Shown here: in pieces, positions 17,253 to 26,311 of the stretch
Layout of the letters: each line of letters begins with the position of its first letter
Position numbering within the stretch: position 1 is the first letter of the stretch
Notes under the pieces: model-generated
What the model was told of the DNA's origin: nothing
Databases searched by the model: none
The model's input: only the letters and a program-made list of their open reading frames with translations
From: CBDBZL01 sp031399025
GTDB taxonomy: Bacteria > Pseudomonadota > Alphaproteobacteria > Sphingomonadales > Sphingomonadaceae
Assembly: GCA_031399025.1 (NCBI GenBank)
Contig: JANNOJ010000095.1
Location: forward strand, 18,914 to 82,913
Reading direction: 5' to 3'
DNA: 64,000 nucleotides
Translations under genes and position numbers: made by a program

Positions 17253-17342
17253 AGCACAAGCGGAAAGTGGGAATGGGGTAATGACACCGCCGCAAGCCGC
17301 CCCGATTTACGCGGCACCTCGCGCCCGCTACTTGCCGCAATC

Positions 17343-18197
17343 ATGGACAGCCTGGTCTCCACCGAGTGGCTCGCCGAGCACCTCGCCGCCCCCGATCTCG
17401 CGGTGCTCGATGCCTCGAGCCACCTGCCCGCCGCCGGGCGCGATGCGCGCGCGGAGTTCGCGGCCGCGCACATCCCCCAGGCGCGGTTCCTCGACCTGGC
17501 GAGCCTGGTCGACCCCGGCAGCGACGTGCCCGCAGCAGTCCCGACCGGCCACCAGCTGGAGGAACGGCTTGCCGCCCTGGGGATCGCGCGCGGGCAGCGC
17601 ATCGTCGTATACGACGACAGCGACGTGCGCACCGCGGCGCGCGCCTGGTTCATCCTGCGGCTGCGTGGGAAGGCCGAGGTAGCGATCCTGGATGGCGGCC
17701 TTGGCAAGTGGCGGGCGGAGGGGCGCGCGGTTGAGCCCGGCGCGGCGGCCGCGCTGTCCAGCCTCAGCCCCGGCCGGGCTGCCGCCGAACCGGCGCTGAC
17801 TGCCGTGCGCACCAAGGCCGACCTGCTGGCCAACCTCGCGACCGGCGCCGAGCAGGTGGTCGATGCCCGCGATCCCGGGCGCTTCACCGGCGAACTGCCC
17901 GATTTCCGCCCCGAGGTGGCGCCCGGGCACATTCCCGGATCGCGCAACCTCCCGTTTGGCCAGGTGCTCGATGAGGACGGCACCTACAAGCGGCCCGATG
18001 CGTTGCGCGCGGTCTTCGCAACCGCCGGAATCGACCTCGCCCGCCCGGTGGTGACGACCTGCGGCGGCGGGGTGACCGCCGCGGTGCTGCTGTTCGCGCT
18101 GCACCTGGCGGGCACGGACGAGGTGGCGCTGTACGATGGCAGCTGGGCGGACTGGGGCCACGACCCGGCCACGCCCAAGGCGCTCGGCCCGGTGTGA
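17343..18197 (+). CDS. sseA: 3-mercaptopyruvate sulfurtransferase (tandem rhodanese)
   Basis: The enzyme moves sulfur from 3-mercaptopyruvate (or thiosulfate) to thiol acceptors. The 284-residue protein has two rhodanese domains. The N-terminal inactive domain has VSTEWLAEHL and YDDSDVRTAARAWFIL. The C-terminal domain has VVDARDPGRFTGE, the GHIPGSRNLPF motif and the catalytic loop CGGGVTA with Cys240. The usual mercaptopyruvate loop is CGSGVTA or CGTGVTA, so the Gly at the third position is a mild variant. The stop overlaps the metC start by 4 nt (GTGA). Confidence 0.92.
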   Translation: MDSLVSTEWLAEHLAAPDLAVLDASSHLPAAGRDARAEFAAAHIPQARFLDLASLVDPGSDVPAAVPTGHQLEERLAALGIARGQRIVVYDDSDVRTAARAWFILRLRGKAEVAILDGGLGKWRAEGRAVEPGAAAALSSLSPGRAAAEPALTAVRTKADLLANLATGAEQVVDARDPGRFTGELPDFRPEVAPGHIPGSRNLPFGQVLDEDGTYKRPDALRAVFATAGIDLARPVVTTCGGGVTAAVLLFALHLAGTDEVALYDGSWADWGHDPATPKALGPV

Positions 18198-19429
18198 CCT
18201 GGCCGCCCGACGACGACGGCGACGACCGCGCCGCTCCCACCGGCCTGCGCCCCGCCAGCCGCATCGCCGCCGCCGGCCGCCGCGGCGAATGGACCGGCGC
18301 GGTGGTCAACCCCCCGGTCTGGCGCGCGAGCACGCATCTCTACGCCGACAGCGCCGATCTCGCCCGGGGCCGGCCCAACACCGACGGCCACTTCTATTAC
18401 GGCCGCCGCGGCTCGCCCACGCAATGGGCGCTGGCCGAGGCGCTGACCCAGCTCGAGCCGGGCGCCTTCGGCACGGTGCTCTACCCCAGCGGCGTCGCCG
18501 CCATCGCCGGCGCGCTGCTGGGCGTGCTGAAGGCCGGCGAGGTCCTGCTGATGACCGACAACGCCTACGAGCCCAGCCGGGTGATGGCCGCACGGCTCTT
18601 GGCCGATTGCGGCATCGAAACCCGCTTCTTCGACCCGCTCGACCTCGCCGGCTTTCCCGCGCGATTCTGCGAGCGCACCCGCGCGGTGCTGCTGGAGAGC
18701 CCGGGCAGCCTGACCATGGAGGTGGCCGACGTGCCCGCGCTCGCCGCGATCGCCCGCGCGCACGGCGCGGTGAGCCTGGTCGACAACACCTGGGCCTCGC
18801 CGCTCGGCTTCCAGCCGCTGGCGCACGGCTGCGACATCGCCATCATGAGCCTGACCAAGCATGTCGGCGGCCATTCGGACCTCATGCTCGGCTCCGTCTC
18901 GGCCGGGGAGGCGCTGTACGGCCGGCTCCGGCTGAAGGCGCAGGCGCTGGGCATCGTGGTCTCGCCCGACGATGCCGCGCTCGCGCTGCGCGGGCTGCGG
19001 ACCATGCACCTGCGCCTCGAGCGCGCCGCCGCGAGCGCGCTGCACCTGGCGCAGTGGTTGCGCGGCCGGCCGGAGGTGGCGCAGGTGCTCCAGCCGATGC
19101 TGCCGGGCGCGGCGGGGCACGAAGTGTGGGCGCGCGACTTCACCGGGGGCTGCGGCCTGTTCAGCTTCGTCCTCAAGGGCCGGACGCCGGCCCATCGCGC
19201 GCGGTTCATCGATGCGCTGCGGCGGTTCGGCATCGGCTATTCCTGGGGCGGGTTCGAGAGTCTGGTCATCCCGTTCGACCCGGCGCGGGCGCGCAGCGCC
19301 ACCGCCTGGCCGCCTGGCGGCTGGGCCCGGCAGGACCGCCTTGGCGTGCGCCTGTCGATCGGCCTGGAGGATCGCCGGGACCTGCGGGACGATCTCGCCC
19401 AAGGGCTGGCGGCCATGGACGCCGGATGA
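18194..19429 (+). CDS. metC: Cystathionine beta-lyase (PLP-dependent)
   Basis: It cleaves cystathionine to homocysteine, pyruvate and ammonia. The 411-residue protein is of the Cys/Met-metabolism PLP class. Key parts are YGRRGSPTQWALAEAL near 75, LYPSGVAAIAGAL near 97, VDNTWASP near 195 with the PLP-contacting Asp, and SLTKHVGGHSD with the Schiff-base Lys222. SWGGFESLVIP near 345 is typical of MetC rather than CGS. The start is GTG 18194 overlapping sseA. The stop overlaps the following mscS by 4 nt, so the three genes are translationally coupled. Confidence 0.9.
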   Translation: MTWPPDDDGDDRAAPTGLRPASRIAAAGRRGEWTGAVVNPPVWRASTHLYADSADLARGRPNTDGHFYYGRRGSPTQWALAEALTQLEPGAFGTVLYPSGVAAIAGALLGVLKAGEVLLMTDNAYEPSRVMAARLLADCGIETRFFDPLDLAGFPARFCERTRAVLLESPGSLTMEVADVPALAAIARAHGAVSLVDNTWASPLGFQPLAHGCDIAIMSLTKHVGGHSDLMLGSVSAGEALYGRLRLKAQALGIVVSPDDAALALRGLRTMHLRLERAAASALHLAQWLRGRPEVAQVLQPMLPGAAGHEVWARDFTGGCGLFSFVLKGRTPAHRARFIDALRRFGIGYSWGGFESLVIPFDPARARSATAWPPGGWARQDRLGVRLSIGLEDRRDLRDDLAQGLAAMDAG

Positions 19430-20580
19430 CGGTCGCCACCAGCAGCCCGCCGCCGCCAGCCGACCAGGCCGCGGCGCCGGACCCCGCCCCCGCGGCGGAC
19501 GCAGTGCGCGAGGTCAACGAAGCCGCCGTCAGCGCCGCGCAATCGGCCGATGCGGCCCGGCGTGCTGCGGACCAGGTCAGCGCCCGGATCGAAGAGCAGG
19601 CCGAAGTCCTGCGCGGGGTCGATTCGATCCGCGCCAGCGTGACCGAGCAGAGCGGCACCGTCGGCAGCATCGTCGACCGGCTCGACGCCTTCGGCTTCAC
19701 CGTGGCCGACACGCGCTTTTCGCTGTGGAGCGTGCTGGTGGTGGCGCTGGTGATCGTCGGCGTCATCGTCATCGCGCGCGCCGCCATCGCCCTGTCGCGC
19801 CAGGCGCTGCGCCGCTTGACCCAGCTCAATCCCTCGCAGCACCTGCTCGCCGAGAAGCTGGTCACGATCGCCTTGTGGACGCTGGCCATCCTCATTGGCA
19901 TCGACATGCTGGGGATCGACCTCACCGCGCTGGCGGTGTTTTCGGGCGCGTTCGGCCTGGCCATCGGCTTCGGCCTGCAGAAGACCTTCGGCAATTTGAT
20001 CGCCGGCATCATCCTGTTGATGGACCGCTCGATCAAGCCGGGCGATGTGATCGCGGTGACCGACATGGCCGGCAGCGAGACTTTCGGCCAGATCCGCAAG
20101 ATCGGCGTGCGCGCGGTCTCGATCGTCACGCGCGACGAGAAGGAGTACCTGATCCCCAACGAGAACCTGATGGTCAACCAGGTGGAGAACTGGTCCTATT
20201 CCTCGCGCCAGGTGCGCATCCAGGTGGAGGTCGGCGTCGCCTACAGCACCGACATGCAGCTGGCCGAGGCGCTGATGCTGCAGGCCGCCCGGGAGGCGCC
20301 GCGCGTCCTTTCGACGCCCGCGCCGAGCGTGTGGATGACGGGCTTCGGCGAGAGCAGCGTGGATTTCATCATCCACTGCTGGATCCTCGATCCGGAGGAG
20401 GGGGTGGGCAATGTCCGCTCGGCGGTGCTCAAGCGGCTGTGGGCGCTGTTCCAGGAACACGACATCGAGATCCCCTTCCCCCAGCGCGACATCAATCTGC
20501 GCGCCAGCCCGAAGGCGCGCGAGTTGCTGGCGACGCTCGCCCAACCACCGCCCGCGTCCGGTGCGCCCCCGACTGACTGA
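19426..20580 (+). CDS. MscS-family small-conductance mechanosensitive channel
   Basis: A 384-residue inner-membrane channel that would release solutes under hypo-osmotic shock. The first 90 residues are Pro/Ala-rich and then coiled-coil-like. Membrane helices follow at about 100-120 and 145-165, and the pore helix TM3 contains AFGLAIGFGLQKTFGNLIAGI near 180-200. The beta domain includes DRSIKPGDVI and LIPNENLMVNQVENWS. ATG 19426 overlaps the metC stop (ATGA). The same frame stays open through metC upstream, but that part shows no family similarity, so the short start is right. Its coupling to two sulfur genes is not functionally obvious. Confidence 0.9.
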   Translation: MTVATSSPPPPADQAAAPDPAPAADAVREVNEAAVSAAQSADAARRAADQVSARIEEQAEVLRGVDSIRASVTEQSGTVGSIVDRLDAFGFTVADTRFSLWSVLVVALVIVGVIVIARAAIALSRQALRRLTQLNPSQHLLAEKLVTIALWTLAILIGIDMLGIDLTALAVFSGAFGLAIGFGLQKTFGNLIAGIILLMDRSIKPGDVIAVTDMAGSETFGQIRKIGVRAVSIVTRDEKEYLIPNENLMVNQVENWSYSSRQVRIQVEVGVAYSTDMQLAEALMLQAAREAPRVLSTPAPSVWMTGFGESSVDFIIHCWILDPEEGVGNVRSAVLKRLWALFQEHDIEIPFPQRDINLRASPKARELLATLAQPPPASGAPPTD

Positions 20581-20600
20581 GCCGTGCTGAGCACCGCGGC

Positions 20601-21182
20601 TCAGTCGCCCAGAATCACCTCGGGCGCGAGCTTGTGGGCGCGGATCTCCTCCTGGGTGAGGCCCTTCAGCTCGTGCGGAAAGACCAGCCAGTCCTCGGTG
20701 GCGGTGACGAAGTAGTCGGGCTGCATGGCGGTGCGGTTGCGCCCTGGCTTGTAGTAGACCGTGGCCACCCGGACATCGAGCGGCATGTTGTTGCGGCAGC
20801 GCTTGCGCAGCTTGCCGATCAGCGCCTCGATGCTACGGCCGCTGTCGAACACGTCGTCGACGATCAGCAGGCGATCCTCAGGGTTGAGCACCTTGATGAG
20901 GTAGCTGACCGAGAACACCTGCACGTGCGGGCCCTGCCGGTCGATGTCTTCGTAGGACGAGGTGCGGATGGCGATGTGGTCGGAACGCTGGCCATGGTAT
21001 TCGAGCAATTCCTGCACCGCGATTCCCACCGGCGCGCCACCGCGCCAGATGGCGACGATGTGGGTGGGGGCATAGCCGCTCTCCAGCACCTGCCTGGCCA
21101 GCCGCCAGGAGTTTTCCAGCAGGCTGTTGGCATCGACATAGGTTTTGCTGATGGCAGGGGTCTTGGCGATGGTGGCGGTCAC
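20601..21182 (-). CDS. Phosphoribosyltransferase (purine-type, COG2236-like)
   Basis: A 193-residue type I phosphoribosyltransferase. The PRPP-binding loop is LLIVDDVFDSGRSIEAL near 106-122, the first loop IVAIWRGGAPVG is near 44-55, and the C-terminal FVTATEDWLVFPHE supplies the base-stacking Trp/Phe. This pattern fits hypoxanthine/xanthine phosphoribosyltransferase-like proteins. The start is GTG 21182; no ATG occurs near the N-terminus of the conserved part, and no strong Shine-Dalgarno is seen. It is convergent with mscS, 20 bp apart, and divergent from cobA. The exact purine substrate is uncertain. Confidence 0.82.
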   Translation of the reverse strand: MTATIAKTPAISKTYVDANSLLENSWRLARQVLESGYAPTHIVAIWRGGAPVGIAVQELLEYHGQRSDHIAIRTSSYEDIDRQGPHVQVFSVSYLIKVLNPEDRLLIVDDVFDSGRSIEALIGKLRKRCRNNMPLDVRVATVYYKPGRNRTAMQPDYFVTATEDWLVFPHELKGLTQEEIRAHKLAPEVILGD

Positions 21183-21341
21183 GGCGGGCTCGGGCTGCGG
21201 CGGGTAGCGGTGGTTAGCCAGCCTGCCGGCAAACGCCAAGCGCTCCGTGGCGCGCCGTCGCGGGCACTCTAAAGCTGGCCTAGGCTTGCCGATACCGATT
21301 CTCGCTGGCGGGCGGACCGGCCTCTCGCCATCTCGCCCCGC

Positions 21342-22100
21342 ATGGAAGCTATCGGAACCGTATACCTGGTCGGCGCCGGCCCCGGCGATCCCGACCTGCT
21401 GACGCTGCGCGCCGCGCGGCTGCTGGGCGAGGCGCGGCTGGTAGTGCATGACGGTCTTGTCGACCCGGCGATCCTGGCGCTGGCGCAGCCGCAGGCGCGG
21501 CTGGTCTCGGTGGCCAAGCGGCGTGCCAAGCACACCATGGCGCAGGCGGACATCTGCGCGTTGCTGGTGCGCGAGGCGCTCGCCGGCCATGACGTGATAC
21601 GGCTGAAGGGCGGCGATCCGTTCATCTTTGGCCGCGGCGGCGAGGAGGCCGAGGCGTGCCGCGCCGCGGGCGTGCCGGTCGAAGCAGTGCCTGGCGTGAG
21701 CGCCGCCAACGGCGCAGCGGCGGCGGCGCAGATCCCGCTGACGCACCGCGACCACGCCAGCATCGTCAGCTTCGTCGCCGGGCAATGCAAGGGTTTGGCG
21801 GACCAGAACTGGGCTGGCCTGGCCGGCCAGGGCCGCACGCTGGTGATCTATATGGGGCTGAAGACCGCCGGCCAGATCGCCGAGAAGCTGATGGCCGATG
21901 GCCTGGCGCCCGAGATGCCGGTGGCGGTGGTCGAGAACGCCGCGCGCGCGCAGATGCGCGTGCTGCGCGGGCCGCTGGCGGGATTGCCCGAGTTGGTGGA
22001 GCGCGAGCGGGTGGTGAGCCCGGCGCTGATCGTGATCGGCGCGGTGACGGCGCCGACGCTCGCGCAGGGCGCGCGGGCGATGAGCGGAGTGGAGGCGTGA
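21342..22100 (+). CDS. cobA: Uroporphyrinogen-III C-methyltransferase
   Basis: The enzyme (SUMT) adds two SAM methyl groups to uroporphyrinogen III to give precorrin-2, the precursor of siroheme. The 252-residue protein is the stand-alone SUMT domain without the CysG dehydrogenase part. It shows VYLVGAGPGDPDLLTLRA at 7-24, VVHDGLV, the RLKGGDPFIFGRGGEE loop near 87-102, and IPLTHRD near 130. It heads the sulfate-assimilation operon, where siroheme is needed by CysI. The stop overlaps the next gene by 4 nt (GTGA). Confidence 0.93.
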   Translation: MEAIGTVYLVGAGPGDPDLLTLRAARLLGEARLVVHDGLVDPAILALAQPQARLVSVAKRRAKHTMAQADICALLVREALAGHDVIRLKGGDPFIFGRGGEEAEACRAAGVPVEAVPGVSAANGAAAAAQIPLTHRDHASIVSFVAGQCKGLADQNWAGLAGQGRTLVIYMGLKTAGQIAEKLMADGLAPEMPVAVVENAARAQMRVLRGPLAGLPELVERERVVSPALIVIGAVTAPTLAQGARAMSGVEA

Positions 22101-22396
22101 AGATCCTGACCGGCAACGATTTGCGCAGCGGCGCGGTGGTGTGGTGGGACGGGCAGGCATGGTCGCGCCACATCAACGATGCGGTGGATGCCGGCGACGA
22201 TTCCGAGGCCATCCTGGGCCGCGAGGAAGCGGCGAGGCGGGTCAACGCGCCCTACGCCATCGCGGCCACGCGCGATGCAGCAGGCGGCGTGCGCCCCGCG
22301 CACATCAAGGACCGGGTGCGCGCGCTCGGCCCTACCGTGCGGCCCGACCTGACCCTGAAACCCGCCGACCCCGACGCCGGCAATTGGGTGATCTGA
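22097..22396 (+). CDS. DUF2849 domain-containing protein
   Basis: A 99-residue protein (VKILTGNDLRSGAVVWWDG...) starting at GTG 22097 inside the cobA stop. It matches the small DUF2849 family of alphaproteobacteria, which is found between the siroheme methyltransferase and sulfite reductase genes. It shows the GxVVWWDGxxWS and hydrophilic A-rich pattern, with no metal or membrane motif. Its biochemical role is not established; the context suggests assisting siroheme or sulfite reductase maturation. The next gene starts 1 bp after its stop. Confidence 0.85.
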   Translation: MKILTGNDLRSGAVVWWDGQAWSRHINDAVDAGDDSEAILGREEAARRVNAPYAIAATRDAAGGVRPAHIKDRVRALGPTVRPDLTLKPADPDAGNWVI

Positions 22397-22397
22397 C

Positions 22398-24024
<1,627 letters not shown>

Positions 24025-24038
<14 letters not shown>

Positions 24039-24447
24039 CGGCTCGGGCCGCGATGCGGTCTTTCCCGCCAACCCGCATGCGCTCTACCCGCGCCACCGCT
24101 ATTCCCCCGCGATCCGCTCGCGCGACCTGCTGTTCGTCTCCGGCCAGGTCGGCGCACGGCCCGACGGATCCCCCGAGCCCGACCTCGCGGCCCAGGTGCA
24201 ACTGGCGTTCGACAACCTCAATGCCGTGCTCGCAGCGGCGGGCGCCACCTTCGACGACGTGGTCGACGTGACGATGTTCGTGATCGATCCCGACGCGAAC
24301 TTTGCGACGATCTTCCCGGTGATCACGGCCAACTGGGGCCCCGAGCCGTTCCCCAATATCACCATGGTGGGCGTCACCTGGCTCTCTGGCTTCGCATTCG
24401 AGATCAAGGTGGTGGCTCGAATCCCGCAGGAGGCGTTCGATGCCTGA
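24025..24447 (+). CDS. RidA/YjgF-family protein
   Basis: A 140-residue member of the Rid family, which hydrolyses reactive enamine/imine intermediates. It has LLFVSGQVGARPDG near 34-47, AAQVQLAFDNLNAVLAAAG near 55-73, and a long C-terminal AFEIKVVARIP in place of the canonical RidA VEIEAVA. The RidA-type arginine of the RxxV motif is not clear, so it may be a Rid2-7-type paralogue without confirmed deaminase activity. ATG 24025 lies inside the end of cysI and is preceded by a strong AAGGAGGTG site. It overlaps the following DUF934 gene by 8 bp. A Rid protein within this operon is unusual. Confidence 0.85.
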
Positions 24448-24907
24448 TCTCGACCTGACCGATTGGACCGGCGCCGATGAGGTGCAGTTCCGCTTCCGCG
24501 ACGACGCGCCGGTGGACCATCCGGCGGTCACGGTGGATGCGTTCCTTGACCAGACCAACGCCGCCGCCGTGCGGATCGAGCCGGGCGACGACGCGCGCGA
24601 CTTGTTGCCGCATCTCGAACGGCTGGCGCTGGTGGAGGTGAATTTTCCCGCCTTCACCGACGGGCGCGGCTATTCGGCGGCCCGCATCCTGCGCGAGGCG
24701 GGCTATGCGGGCGAATTACGCGCTGTCGGCGACGTGCTGGTCGACCAGCTCGCCTTCATGCGCCGCTGCGGCTTCGACAGCTTCGCCCCCGACCAGCGGC
24801 TCGACCCGGTCGATGCCGAGGCGGCGTTGGCGCGCTGGCCGCACGTCTACCAGCCCGCGGCCGATCCCGGCATACCGATTTGGACCTTGCGTCATGGCCG
24901 AAGCTGA
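24440..24907 (+). CDS. DUF934 domain-containing protein
   Basis: A 155-residue protein matching DUF934, a family found between sulfite reductase and cysH in proteobacteria and sometimes called an oxidoreductase partner of sulfite reductase. It shows FPAFTDGRGYSAARILREAGYAGELRAVGDVLVDQLAFMRRCGFDSF in one conserved block near 72-118, which is the family signature. No cofactor motif is visible. It overlaps ridA by 8 bp and cysH by 14 bp, so it is translated in tight coupling with cysteine-synthesis enzymes. Role unproven. Confidence 0.87.
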   Translation: MPDLDLTDWTGADEVQFRFRDDAPVDHPAVTVDAFLDQTNAAAVRIEPGDDARDLLPHLERLALVEVNFPAFTDGRGYSAARILREAGYAGELRAVGDVLVDQLAFMRRCGFDSFAPDQRLDPVDAEAALARWPHVYQPAADPGIPIWTLRHGRS

Positions 24908-25700
24908 TCCCCTCGTGCTGCTGCGCGAGCGCGCCCGCGACATCATCGATACCCGGCCGGCGTTCACTCAAGCCGACGCCGACGCGCTCAACGCGCGCTT
25001 CGCCGGGGTGGAGGCGGCCACCATGCTGCGCGCATTGTTCAGCGAAGGCGTCCTGGGCCGGGTCGCCGTGGTCTCCAGCTTCGGCACCGAAAGCGCGGTG
25101 CTGCTGCACCTGGTGGCCGCCGCCGACGCGAGCGTGCCGGTGATCTTCGTCGATACGCTCAAGATGTTCCGCGAGACGGGCGAATACCGCCGGACCCTGA
25201 TCGCCCGGCTGGGGATCGAGAACGCCTCGGTGGTCACCCCCGATGCCCAGGTGCTCGCCGCCAAGGACGAGAACGGCCTGCGCTGGAGCTGGGACCCCGA
25301 TGGCTGCTGCGCCATCCGCAAGGTGGAGCCCTTGAAGCGCGCCAAACAGGGGCTCGATACCTGGATTTCGGGCCGCAAGGCGTTCCAATCGGTCACCCGG
25401 CAGAACCTGCCGCGCTTCGAGATCGAGGACGGGCGCTTGAAGCTCAATCCGCTGGGTGACTGGACCAAGGACGACCTGGACGCCTATTTCGAGACTCACG
25501 ATCTGCCGCGCCATCCCCTGGAGGCCAAGGGTTACCTCTCGGTCGGCTGCGAGCCGTGCACCAGCATCGTCGCCCCGGGCGAGGACCCCCGCGCCGGGCG
25601 CTGGCGCGGCTGGGACAAGACCGAGTGCGGCATCCATGCGCCCGATAGCCCGGCGGACGATCACGGCGACCTGCCCCCGGGCTACGAGCCGGCGTTCTGA
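24894..25700 (+). CDS. cysH: Adenylylsulfate/phosphoadenylylsulfate reductase CysH (4Fe-4S type)
   Basis: It reduces activated sulfate (APS or PAPS) to sulfite. The 268-residue product has VVSSFGTESAVLLHLVA near 54-70 (P-loop-like) and the catalytic cysteine Cys245 in ECGIH near the C-terminus. It also carries Cys138-Cys139 (DGCCAIRKVEP) and Cys219/Cys222 (CEPC). This CC...CxxC set binds a 4Fe-4S cluster in the APS-reductase subtype, so APS is the more likely substrate. The start ATG 24894 overlaps DUF934 by 14 bp. It is the last gene of the operon; no sulfate adenylyltransferase is nearby. Confidence 0.93.
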   Translation: MAEADPLVLLRERARDIIDTRPAFTQADADALNARFAGVEAATMLRALFSEGVLGRVAVVSSFGTESAVLLHLVAAADASVPVIFVDTLKMFRETGEYRRTLIARLGIENASVVTPDAQVLAAKDENGLRWSWDPDGCCAIRKVEPLKRAKQGLDTWISGRKAFQSVTRQNLPRFEIEDGRLKLNPLGDWTKDDLDAYFETHDLPRHPLEAKGYLSVGCEPCTSIVAPGEDPRAGRWRGWDKTECGIHAPDSPADDHGDLPPGYEPAF

Positions 25701-25740
25701 TCCGCCGGGCGGGTTGACCCCAGCCCCGGCTTCACGCTGA

Positions 25741-25938
25741 TCAGAAGGCCGCCGCCGCCACCGGGACCCAGAACGCCACGCCGGTGACAAGGCCGATCAG
25801 CAGGCCGAGCCCCGGCTTGCGATTCACCGGCTCAGCACCTGATTGCACCGCATCGGCACGGAAAAACTCTTCGATAAATTCCTGCGGCATCTCGATCCAC
25901 GCCGGACCGGCGGCGACCTGGTTCGTCTGAGCGTTCAT
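25741..25938 (-). CDS. Small single-helix membrane protein, unknown
   Basis: A 65-residue protein (MNAQTNQVAAGPAWIEMPQ...) with an acidic amphipathic N-terminal half (QEFIEEFFRADAV) and one hydrophobic C-terminal segment (GLLIGLVTGVAFWVPVAAAA). ATG 25938 is preferred over a TTG two codons upstream because AAAGGTG lies 7 nt before the ATG. It is convergent with cysH, 40 bp apart. Its promoter region contains a strong dyad at 25997-26025. I do not recognise the family. A small membrane regulator or a stress-induced peptide is possible. Confidence 0.5.
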   Translation of the reverse strand: MNAQTNQVAAGPAWIEMPQEFIEEFFRADAVQSGAEPVNRKPGLGLLIGLVTGVAFWVPVAAAAF

Positions 25939-25996
25939 GTCCAATCACCTTTGCTGGGGTACCAGTCGACTCGCGTTCGTCCCGGATGCCTCCTCC

Positions 25997-26025
25997 ATAT
26001 TCTCAACTCGTTCAGTTGACAATAT
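25997..26025. promoter_or_regulatory. 29-bp dyad overlapping a promoter of the small membrane protein
   Basis: The site reads ATATT-C-TCAACT, then CGTTC, then AGTTGA-C-AATAT: 11 of 12 arm positions pair around a 5-bp spacer. On the minus strand TTGTCA (26017-26022) and TATGGA (25994-25999), 17 bp apart, form a plausible -35/-10 pair with the dyad lying between and over them. This is how a repressor such as a MarR-type protein would act. The binding protein is not encoded next door. Confidence 0.6.
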
Positions 26026-26159
26026 ACTTTGTGCGCAATCGGTGGCCGCCCGGACGATGTGCAGCGGCGCCCGCTCCGTGCTCCAGAGCAGCCCCTGGGG
26101 CCGACGGGCAGAGGGACGGTTCATCGCCGACAGCGCGATGGGTATGGTCCTCCAGTCAA

Positions 26160-26291
26160 GGTGCAAGAACCGCAACGCGACTTGCAGTTTTGGCGTTTGT
26201 GCAGTGCGGCAAGGCCCGTCATAACGGTCGTGCCTTTCAGGCATCCTCTCCCAAACTTCAGAGGCCCGGCTGCAAAGTCGGGCCTTTTTTT
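26160..26291 (+). ncRNA. Candidate three-hairpin small RNA
   Basis: Three stems lie in a row on the plus strand: TGCAAG/CTTGCA (26162-26186), AAGGC-CCGT/ACGG-GCCTT (26211-26236), and the terminator stem at 26263-26284 followed by seven T. Between stems 2 and 3 is a pyrimidine-rich single strand with CCTCTCCC, resembling anti-Shine-Dalgarno seed regions of alphaproteobacterial sRNAs. There is no plus-strand coding gene between cysH and this terminator. The 5' end is a guess because no good promoter is visible. The 373-bp gap holds no convincing protein gene on either strand. Confidence 0.4.
26263..26291 (+). terminator. Strong intrinsic terminator without an upstream gene
   Basis: An 8-bp GC-rich stem GGCCCGGC/GTCGGGCC (one G-T pair) with a 6-nt loop is followed directly by TTTTTTT. 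It faces the plus strand and so cannot serve the minus-strand epimerase gene next to it. The nearest plus-strand gene upstream, cysH, is 560 bp away with a minus-strand gene between. Confidence 0.85.
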
Positions 26292-26311
26292 GGCTCCGGG
26301 CCAAGCCGCGG

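Noticed and set aside
18136..19425. Long open frame continuing the mscS gene upstream across metC, together 814 codons
   Set aside because: The upstream part reads as Arg/Ala/Pro-rich translation without family similarity, while metC in the other frame is a complete PLP enzyme with all motifs. High GC leaves non-coding frames open.
25945..26304. 119-codon minus-strand frame across the dyad and sRNA region
   Set aside because: It runs through the terminator hairpin and the promoter dyad, has an unusual composition and no recognisable motif.
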